NCBI GenBank assembly: GCA_030017395.1
Contig: JASEIZ010000155.1
Coordinates: 1 to 5,339, forward strand
Reading direction: 5' to 3'
DNA from: Desulfobacterales bacterium
GTDB taxonomy: Bacteria > Desulfobacterota > Desulfobacteria > Desulfobacterales > ETH-SRB1
Length of the DNA stretch: 5,339 bases
A model generated the notes under the pieces. That model was not told the DNA's origin. It searched no databases and saw nothing but the letters and a program-made list of their open reading frames with translations. Each line of letters opens with the position of its first letter. Positions within the stretch are counted from its first letter, which is position 1. The position numbers and the translations under genes are program-made. Below are positions 1-4,189 of the stretch, in pieces.

Positions 1-19
1 CATTTTGGATATTGATTTC

Positions 20-57
20 AACCGTGAACCGATAACTGTAAACCGTGAACGGTTATC
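20..57. repeat. Short direct and inverted repeat cluster after the receiver gene
   Basis: The 10-mer AACCGTGAAC occurs at 20-29 and again at 41-50. The second copy lies in a small palindrome, AACCGT-GA-ACGGTT (41-54), and GATAAC (31-36) pairs with GTTATC (52-57). The cluster starts one base beyond the stop codon of the minus-strand receiver gene. No T-run follows on the minus strand, so it does not look like a standard intrinsic terminator. It may be part of a longer repeat array beyond the window edge, or an mRNA 3'-end stabilising hairpin; which of these is not resolved. Confidence 0.5.
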
Positions 58-501
58 TCAGTTTTTCGGCAAAGAATTGACAATGGTCCAGTAAAGCTTC
101 ATGTCTTTGATTTTCTTCACAAACTCTCCAAAATCCACGGGTTTGGTCACATAGCTGTTGGCCCCGCCTGCATAGCTTTTCGCTATCTCTTCATCCCTGG
201 ATGATGTGGTAAGCATAATAATGGGGATAGACTTGACAGCAGGATCCTTTTTCAGCGTTTCCAGCACCTCAAATCCGTTCACTTTGGGCAGGTGGATATC
301 GAGAAGTATCAAACCCGGTCTGGGGTATTTTTCCGTGTCTTCGTATTTGCCAAGATGGTATATAAAATCGAGCGCCTCCCGTCCATCTCTAACAACATAG
401 ATGCTGTTTGTAAGATTGTTGTTTTTCAGCGCCCTCAACGTCAGCTCTATGTGATCCTCATTGTCCTCAACCAACAGAATATCTATAGATTTCCCTTTCA
501 T
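58..501 (-). CDS. Stand-alone response regulator receiver, Rcp1/CheY-like
   Basis: A 147-residue single receiver domain with no output domain. The acidic pair E12-D13 lies in LLVEDNEDH, the phospho-acceptor is D68 in ILLDIHLP, the switch threonine is T98 or T99 in MLTTSS, and the conserved lysine is K120 in VTKP. The long insert between helix 2 and strand 3 (about residues 46-62, HLGKYEDTEKYPRPG) is typical of Rcp1-type receivers, which pair with phytochrome-like or PAS histidine kinases. Its ATG overlaps the stop of the upstream diguanylate cyclase gene (ATGA, 4-nt overlap), and a GAGGAG ribosome site lies 10 nt ahead (512-517), so coupled translation is likely. The expected role is accepting phosphate from the operon's kinase and signalling by protein contact, or acting as a phosphate sink. 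The partner is not identifiable from sequence. Confidence 0.93.
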   Translation of the reverse strand: MKGKSIDILLVEDNEDHIELTLRALKNNNLTNSIYVVRDGREALDFIYHLGKYEDTEKYPRPGLILLDIHLPKVNGFEVLETLKKDPAVKSIPIIMLTTSSRDEEIAKSYAGGANSYVTKPVDFGEFVKKIKDMKLYWTIVNSLPKN

Positions 502-1376
502 TTGATATTAACTCCTCGTCCCCTCAGTTTTTTAGATTCATACAGAGCGTCATCGGCTGCTTTAATAAAATCCTCCATGCCGCTTTCAGGACTATATTCC
601 ACAATACCCGCGCTGATGTCAACATTGCCCATCTTCTTTTCTCTGACCAACCTTCGGATACGTCTGGCTACATAAAATGCATGTTTTTTACCTATGCCCG
701 GCAGGATAACGGCAAACTCATCCCCGCCATAGCGGAAGCCGGAGTCAACCTTGTCCCTGATGGAAGAGAGGATGATCATCCCTGTTTCCTTAAGAACCTT
801 GTCTCCTTCAAGATGGCCGAAGGCATCATTATATTCCTTGAAACAGTCGAGATCGAACAGTATAAGAGAGAACCTTGCGTTTTGCCTTTTTGCCCTGACA
901 ATCTCTTCCTCTAACTTCTGATAAAAATACCGGTGGTTAAAGATGCCCGTAAGGTCATCCGTGATGACAAGCCTTTCCAGTTCGAGAGACAGCCTTGCTT
1001 TCTCCCTTTCCAATTCATGCTGCTTTACAGCTTTATATATGACGGAAGGTAAAACTGCACGGTAGTTTCCCGATTTAATCACATAATCGTAAGCGCCCTT
1101 CTTCATTGCTTTGACTGCAATGCTTTCATCTCCCTGGCCGGTTACAATGATGACCGGTATGTCGTACCCATTTTCAATGATGCGTTTAAATAGAGTCAGC
1201 CCGTCAATTCCTGGTAGTGAATAATCCAGCAGAATCGCCGCAGGCCGATCATTTTCGGCAATGCCTTTTAGATATTGCAGAGCGTCTTCTCCTGATTTGA
1301 GCAGGCAAACCTCAAAGTGAGGCTCAAGCTCCAGCCTGGCAAGGTCTGCATGATCCGGATTGTCTTCAATAATCAT
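498..1376 (-). CDS. REC-GGDEF response regulator, diguanylate cyclase
   Basis: 292 residues: receiver at about 1-115, helical linker at about 116-137, GGDEF domain at about 138-292. In the receiver, E4-D5, phospho-acceptor D51 (ILLDYSLPG), T79 and K101 are present. The GGDEF domain has DDLTGIFNHRYF (about 140-151), FDLDCFKEYNDAFGH (about 174-188) and an intact RYGGDEF (215-221), so it should convert two GTP to cyclic di-GMP when phosphorylated and dimeric. The usual RxxD inhibitory site five residues before GGDEF reads DKVD (208-211), so product feedback at that site is probably lost. The gene lies 5 nt after the kinase stop and overlaps the next receiver by 4 nt. The ATG used gives a receiver about three residues short at its first strand; the nearest ribosome site, GAGGTG (1391-1396), is 14 nt away, and ATA or ATT codons lie in frame just upstream. 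Confidence 0.92.
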   Translation of the reverse strand: MIIEDNPDHADLARLELEPHFEVCLLKSGEDALQYLKGIAENDRPAAILLDYSLPGIDGLTLFKRIIENGYDIPVIIVTGQGDESIAVKAMKKGAYDYVIKSGNYRAVLPSVIYKAVKQHELEREKARLSLELERLVITDDLTGIFNHRYFYQKLEEEIVRAKRQNARFSLILFDLDCFKEYNDAFGHLEGDKVLKETGMIILSSIRDKVDSGFRYGGDEFAVILPGIGKKHAFYVARRIRRLVREKKMGNVDISAGIVEYSPESGMEDFIKAADDALYESKKLRGRGVNIK

Positions 1377-1381
1377 AATTT

Positions 1382-2863
1382 TTATGGATACACCTCGTTA
1401 GGAAGTGTAAAATAAAAAGTTGTTCCTTTGCCTTTTTTCGATTCTATCCATACCGAACCGCCATGAACTTCAACAATCTTTTCTACAAGAGTAAGGCCGA
1501 TGCCAGTTCCTTTTGCGCTTATCTCCTTCAACCTCTGGAATATCTGAAATATCCTTTGATGATACTTTGGATCAATACCGATGCCGTTATCCTTTACATA
1601 AAATTCGTGGAACCTGTCTGTTTCTTTGCATCCGACCTCAATCACCGGATTTTTACTATCTCCCATGTATTTGATGCTGTTCTGGATCAGATTCTCGAAG
1701 ACCTGAAATATTCTCATTTTTTTGCAATTAATGATGGGGAGTTTGCCTCGCACATCCATCTTTATACCCCTTTTTTTCAACTGGGGGCCGAGAATATCCA
1801 GAACATCTCTGATTATTTCTGCTGAAGGGACGTTTTCAAAATTACCGTCCGTCCTGCCGATCCTCGAAAACTCAAGAAGATCGTCGATGAGAATCTCCAT
1901 CTGCCTGACATTGGCATGAATGCGCGCCAGATATCTTTTTCCAACATCATCCAGTTTGTTTTGAAAGTCGGACAGGAGAATTGAAGAAAAACCCTGAACA
2001 GATATGATGGGCGCTCTCAGGTCATGGGATATGCTATAGACAAAGCTCTCCAGCGCTTTGTTCTTTTCCCTGATCTCCTCTGTCAACTTTGCTCTTTTGG
2101 TGTCATCTTCTATGATTAGGATGATATCTTCTTCTTCCTCCTCTTTTGCACGCCGGATAACACTTACCGTTATGTTCAGGATTTTTCCCCTGTGATCTGA
2201 GGATGTGTGTTTTACTCCATAGAGCCGTCGAGTCTCGCCGGTTTTTATCACCTCATCAAAGGCATTAAAAAGCCCCCCTTCTTTCAGTAGATCGTCGGTA
2301 AATACCTCTTTGATGTTTTTCCCCACCACATCGTCATCTTTGATTCCTATGGTGTTTCGATACGTCTGGTTGACCAGTTTTATATTCAGGCTTTTGTCCA
2401 GAACCAGCAGGGAAGAAGGTATGCTGCCCACGATTTTTTCGTTGTACTCCTTGAGGTATTTCAGATCTACCTTTGCCTGCTCACGCTCGGTATTATCCCT
2501 GACCGTGGCGAAAAGGCCGGTGACCACGCCCTCCTGATCCATTAGAGGCGAGGTGCTGACACGACAAATCCTGATAGCGCCGTTTTTTTTCCTGATTTCC
2601 ACGTTGTAAATCTGCGGGACCTTTTCACCGATGGATTTTTCAAACCTTTTTCCCTGGTGCTTTTCGGTCATGATGGTCAGGAAGTGCTTTCCCAGGAGTT
2701 CGTTGGGAGTGTATCCATAATCTTTAATTCTGGGGTTGATATAAGTAAAACAGCCGTCTGCATCAACCGTATAGATGAGATCGTTTGCGCTTTCCAGGAG
2801 ATTGTGGAGATAGTCTCTTGATTTTTTTATTTCCTCTGCAAACATGGTTTCTTTCTTCAGCAT
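1382..2863 (-). CDS. Cytosolic PAS-PAS sensor histidine kinase
   Basis: 493 residues with no membrane segment. A short helix leads into PAS 1 (about 18-130, with LLESANDLIYTVDADG and a PAC-like tail ending VRDNTERE). PAS 2 follows (about 140-258), with an acidic EEEEEED stretch at its end. The dimerisation/phospho-acceptor helix carries H280 in SISHDLRAPI, of the phytochrome-like kinase class. The ATPase domain has an N box with N391 and N395 (ENLIQNSIKYM), the G1 box DNGIGI (425-430), an F box around FQIFQRL (439-445) and the G2 box GTGIGLTLV (452-460). All catalytic motifs look intact. The ATG at 2863 is backed by GGAGG at 2870-2874 with 6-nt spacing. The two receivers directly downstream are the natural phosphorylation targets. 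The PAS ligand is unknown: no haem- or flavin-binding signature was recognised. Confidence 0.94.
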   Translation of the reverse strand: MLKKETMFAEEIKKSRDYLHNLLESANDLIYTVDADGCFTYINPRIKDYGYTPNELLGKHFLTIMTEKHQGKRFEKSIGEKVPQIYNVEIRKKNGAIRICRVSTSPLMDQEGVVTGLFATVRDNTEREQAKVDLKYLKEYNEKIVGSIPSSLLVLDKSLNIKLVNQTYRNTIGIKDDDVVGKNIKEVFTDDLLKEGGLFNAFDEVIKTGETRRLYGVKHTSSDHRGKILNITVSVIRRAKEEEEEDIILIIEDDTKRAKLTEEIREKNKALESFVYSISHDLRAPIISVQGFSSILLSDFQNKLDDVGKRYLARIHANVRQMEILIDDLLEFSRIGRTDGNFENVPSAEIIRDVLDILGPQLKKRGIKMDVRGKLPIINCKKMRIFQVFENLIQNSIKYMGDSKNPVIEVGCKETDRFHEFYVKDNGIGIDPKYHQRIFQIFQRLKEISAKGTGIGLTLVEKIVEVHGGSVWIESKKGKGTTFYFTLPNEVYP

Positions 2864-3030
2864 CTCAATCCTCCGCCGGAAAGGAGCATACTGTTTGCGA
2901 GGATCAACCGACGTTTGCTAAAACTTGCCGCCATATCGGTTTTAACCTGAAGATGCTTTCTGTAGATAAACAGCGATCCAGCGGCTGTCAGCAACAGAGC
3001 GATAATGCAAATTATTGCCGTTCTTTTCAT
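2857..3030 (-). CDS. Possible small single-helix membrane protein ahead of the kinase
   Basis: An ATG-started ORF of 57 residues, beginning MKRTAIICIIALLLTAAG and ending LSGGGLRC. Residues about 4-22 form one strongly hydrophobic helix, preceded by K-R and followed by Y-R-K-H, the pattern of a small anchored protein or an uncleaved signal. Its stop overlaps the kinase start by 7 nt, and its last codons contain the kinase's ribosome site, so reading it would couple translation to the kinase. Against it: there is no clear ribosome site before its ATG (GTGTCTTGCAA precedes), an in-frame TAG lies shortly upstream, and I recognise no family. It could be a sensor accessory peptide, the leftover N-terminal anchor of an ancestral membrane kinase, or chance. 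Confidence 0.4.
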   Translation of the reverse strand: MKRTAIICIIALLLTAAGSLFIYRKHLQVKTDMAASFSKRRLILANSMLLSGGGLRC

Positions 3031-3060
3031 TTGCAAGACACTAATCAGCTATTGAAGTTC

Positions 3061-3078
3061 CCTGCCGCAAGCAGCAGG
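3061..3078. other. Small hairpin upstream of the kinase operon
   Basis: CCTGC (3061-3065) and GCAGG (3074-3078) can pair around an 8-nt loop, with a few more pairs from the flanking TTC and GAA. It lies between the cold-shock terminator and the 57-residue ORF, so it would sit in the leader of the kinase operon. No T-run accompanies it, and no convincing promoter was found in 3031-3103 on the minus strand. Confidence 0.35.
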
Positions 3079-3103
3079 AAATATTTAGAAGCTTGTGGAA
3101 AAT

Positions 3104-3144
3104 AAAAAAGGCGCAACATTAAATTAATGGAGCGCCCTTTTTTT
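3104..3144 (-). terminator. Intrinsic terminator of the cold-shock gene, possibly bidirectional
   Basis: On the minus strand, an A-run and GGGCGC are followed by a loop and then GCGCC plus a run of six T. The core GC stem pairs 3132-3136 with 3110-3114, and CATTAA/TTAATG (3117-3129) can extend pairing inside the loop. A-rich and T-rich flanks on both sides mean it could also stop plus-strand transcription. It lies 16 bases past the cold-shock stop codon and separates that gene from the signalling operon on the same strand. Confidence 0.85.
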
Positions 3145-3159
3145 GTTTGAAATAATGGT

Positions 3160-3360
3160 TTAAACTACTGTTACATTTACTGCAGCAGGACCTTTTTGCC
3201 CCTGTTCTATGTCAAAAGTAACACGATCGCCATCATGAAGAGTTTTGAAACCGTCCCCATTGATTCCTGAATGATGAACAAACACATCCGGGCCATCTTC
3301 TTGTTCGATAAACCCGTAGCCTTTTTTATCGCTAAACCATTTTACAATTCCATTAGTCAT
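3160..3360 (-). CDS. cspA: Cold-shock domain protein, CspA family
   Basis: 66 residues, the normal length for the family: a single five-stranded OB-fold that binds single-stranded RNA and DNA and melts RNA structure in the cytoplasm. The RNP1 motif KGYGFI spans 13-18 and RNP2 VFVHHS spans 26-31, with W8, F9, F17, F27 and H29 as the expected nucleic-acid-stacking residues. The end of the protein, GPAAVNVTVV, matches the usual last strand. The start is backed by AAAGGAGGG (3368-3376). It is a monocistronic unit with its own promoter, a long leader and a terminator. Many family members are not cold-induced, so cold regulation here is not shown by the coding sequence. The symbol denotes the family, not orthology to E. 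coli cspA. Confidence 0.96.
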   Translation of the reverse strand: MTNGIVKWFSDKKGYGFIEQEDGPDVFVHHSGINGDGFKTLHDGDRVTFDIEQGQKGPAAVNVTVV

Positions 3361-3367
3361 AGTGACA

Positions 3368-3376
3368 CCCTCCTTT
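3368..3376 (-). promoter_or_regulatory. Strong ribosome binding site of the cold-shock gene
   Basis: The minus strand reads AAAGGAGGG, with 7 nt to the ATG at 3360. This is a near-perfect Shine-Dalgarno sequence and fixes the start codon. Confidence 0.85.
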
Positions 3377-3414
3377 CAAAAAATTTTCATGGTTCCAACC
3401 TTCAGGCCGCCGCT

Positions 3415-3454
3415 TTTGACAAATGGATATTTCCTTTGACAAATGGATATTTCC
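3415..3454. repeat. Perfect 20-bp tandem duplication in the cold-shock leader
   Basis: TTTGACAAATGGATATTTCC occurs at 3415-3434 and immediately again at 3435-3454 with no mismatch. Both copies lie inside the predicted untranslated leader of the minus-strand cold-shock gene, about 55-95 nt upstream of its start codon. Perfect identity suggests a recent slippage duplication, or conserved paired protein or RNA sites. Confidence 0.95.
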
Positions 3455-3468
3455 TTCGGAACGAAACC

Positions 3469-3502
3469 TGCGTGTCAATAAATGGGAATATTTATTGACG
3501 CA
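3469..3502. promoter_or_regulatory. Inverted repeat at the predicted cold-shock transcription start
   Basis: GTCAATAAAT (3474-3483) and ATTTATTGAC (3490-3499) form a perfect 10-bp inverted repeat with a 6-nt centre. TGCG (3469-3472) and CGCA (3499-3502) extend it, with TG unpaired on the left. It sits 5-38 bases downstream of the predicted minus-strand -10 box, so it either covers the transcription start as an operator or forms a hairpin at the 5' end of the mRNA. Confidence 0.65.
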
Positions 3503-3506
3503 TATG

Positions 3507-3534
3507 ATAATAATATATTTTTATCTAAAGTCAA
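3507..3534 (-). promoter_or_regulatory. Predicted promoter of the cold-shock gene
   Basis: On the minus strand, a TTGACT -35 box (3529-3534), a 16-nt spacer and a TATTAT -10 box (3507-3512) sit in very AT-rich DNA. Transcription would start near 3500, giving a leader of about 140 nt, similar in scale to long leaders of known cold-shock genes. The -10 choice is not unique because the region is so AT-rich. Confidence 0.6.
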
Positions 3535-3601
3535 GTTGTTAATGAAAAATATTAATGCAAAAAATAGAATTTTAAACTTGATGAATTCGTAAAAAGTCGT
3601 C

Positions 3602-3621
3602 ACTCCGGTGAAAACCGGAGT
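3602..3621. repeat. Left GAAA-loop hairpin of the element
   Basis: ACTCCGGT and ACCGGAGT pair perfectly around GAAA. It is flanked by GTC and CCAG, and the 27-nt unit 3599-3625 is an imperfect inverted copy of 3650-3676. Confidence 0.85.
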
Positions 3622-3653
3622 CCAGATGATTCGCAACTACTTGAAAAGACTGG

Positions 3654-3673
3654 ATTCCGGCTTTCGCCGGAAT
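3654..3673. repeat. Right GAAA-loop hairpin of the element
   Basis: ATTCCGGC and GCCGGAAT pair perfectly around TTTC, which reads GAAA on the minus strand. It differs from the left hairpin at two stem positions, each with a matching change in the partner base, so both stems stay fully paired. Confidence 0.85.
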
Positions 3674-3797
3674 GACGAAAAATGGTGTTTTTCGACTTTT
3701 TACGAATTCATCAAACTTTGAGAACCAACCCGGGTTTTTGAAGTAAAACTATCGGTTTTTTCTATAAAAAAGCCATCATGTCATCGGAAAATCCAGT

Positions 3798-3826
3798 TTG
3801 ACAAATCGGAATATTCACTTTATCAT
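3798..3826 (+). promoter_or_regulatory. Predicted sigma70-type promoter for the formate dehydrogenase gene
   Basis: The boxes are TTGACA (3798-3803), a 17-nt spacer, then TATCAT (3821-3826): a perfect -35 box, ideal spacing and a five-of-six -10 box. Transcription would begin near 3833 and give a leader of about 355 nt before the ATG at 4190. No convincing sigma54 site or FNR-type palindrome was found between here and the gene. An additional promoter nearer the gene cannot be excluded. Confidence 0.6.
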
Positions 3827-3832
3827 TCAATC

Positions 3833-4174
3833 CGGTTTATCTGACATTTTGACAGAAGGCTAATGAATTTGAGTTTTTTACGAGACTATCTCGCTTTAGG
3901 ATGGAAGAAATTGGATTCCTCATTTTTTATCATAAATCAAAAAAATAAATTTTTCTTCCCTTTTGTCCATTTCACCTGAATACTCTGCAATTCCTAACGC
4001 CCAGGTCCTGGGTCGTCTTAGGATATTACGTCTTATCCTTTATTCCTTATAAACAAACCATACAAAACTATATGGCCGTCCTGTTCCTGGACCATGCCTT
4101 TTCGGGAAGATGGGCACAGGAAGCCTTTCGGATAGAGATGTCGATATACTATTGTTAACCAAAAGGTCTAATAA
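3833..4174 (+). promoter_or_regulatory. Long hairpin-rich leader of the formate dehydrogenase gene
   Basis: No credible plus-strand gene was found here. In order it holds CGAGA-CTA-TCTCG (3881-3893); an 8-bp inverted repeat GGAAGAAA/TTTCTTCC (3903-3910 and 3952-3959) around an AT-rich loop; a two-part hairpin TCCTAA/TTAGGA (3992-3997 and 4018-4023) enclosing CCCAG-GTC-CTGGG (4000-4012); an overlapping alternative hairpin AGGATA/TATCCT (4020-4025 and 4034-4039); and TTCCTG/CAGGAA (4084-4089 and 4117-4122) enclosing CCAT/ATGG. The two middle hairpins share bases and cannot form together, as in attenuators and riboswitches. I tried to match known classes relevant here (molybdenum cofactor, cyclic di-GMP) and could not, so the ligand or protein sensed, if any, is unknown. 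Confidence 0.4.
4096..4140 (+). repeat. Imperfect direct repeat in the formate dehydrogenase leader
   Basis: GCCTTTTCGGGAAGATG (4096-4112) and GCCTTTCGGATAGAGATG (4123-4140) are two similar units starting 27 bases apart, about 50-95 bases before the start codon. They could be paired binding sites or a chance likeness. The first unit forms the inner stem of the 4084-4122 hairpin. Confidence 0.4.
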
Positions 4175-4182
4175 AAGGAGGT
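4175..4182 (+). promoter_or_regulatory. Ribosome binding site of the formate dehydrogenase gene
   Basis: AAGGAGGT lies 7 nt before the ATG at 4190. This is a near-perfect Shine-Dalgarno match and fixes the start, which also gives a complete Tat signal peptide. Confidence 0.9.
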
Positions 4183-4189
4183 AGCGTTT

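Larger units (their letters stand above)
3574..3718. mobile_element. 133-bp MITE/REP-like element with 20-bp inverted ends and AAACTT flanks
   Basis: The ends GATGAATTCGTAAAAAGTCG (3580-3599) and their exact reverse complement (3693-3712) are perfect 20-bp terminal inverted repeats. The 6-mer AAACTT lies directly outside each end (3574-3579 and 3713-3718), consistent with a target-site duplication, although bases TT/AA next to the ends also pair. Inside are two hairpins with 8-bp perfect stems, at 3602-3621 and 3654-3673, around a 24-nt centre. No ORF is present, so any movement would need a transposase supplied in trans. From memory, related GTCATTCC...GGAATCCAG repeats are scattered through many bacterial genomes; which family this belongs to was not determined. 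Confidence 0.75.

Noticed and set aside
2785..3105. Plus-strand open frame of 106 codons spanning the kinase start
   Set aside because: It runs opposite the kinase N-terminus and its upstream region, has low-complexity unfamiliar protein content, and has no clear ribosome site.
3376..3390. Four-codon upstream ORF (M-K-I-F-stop, minus strand) just before the cold-shock gene
   Set aside because: It has no ribosome site of its own and its stop lies against the real ribosome site; in such an AT-rich stretch it is probably chance.
3574..3718. CRISPR array, because of repeated palindromic units
   Set aside because: There are only two units, in inverted rather than direct orientation, with no regular spacers and no cas genes.
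3727..3736. AACCCGGGTT palindrome followed by T residues, as a terminator
   Set aside because: The palindrome leaves no loop and the following sequence is not a clean T-run; no gene ends here on the plus strand.
3849..3876. Second TTGACA (3849-3854) as a promoter
   Set aside because: No acceptable -10 box lies 16-18 nt downstream; the site at 3798-3826 is much better.
3871..3890. GAGTTTTTTACGAGACTATC, which resembles an end of the 3580-3712 element
   Set aside because: Only part of the 20-bp end matches and no partner end is nearby, so it may be a decayed copy but cannot be supported alone.
4084..4140. Molybdenum-cofactor or cyclic-di-GMP riboswitch before the formate dehydrogenase gene
   Set aside because: Hairpins are present but the conserved core sequences I know for these classes are not recognisable, so no class is assigned.
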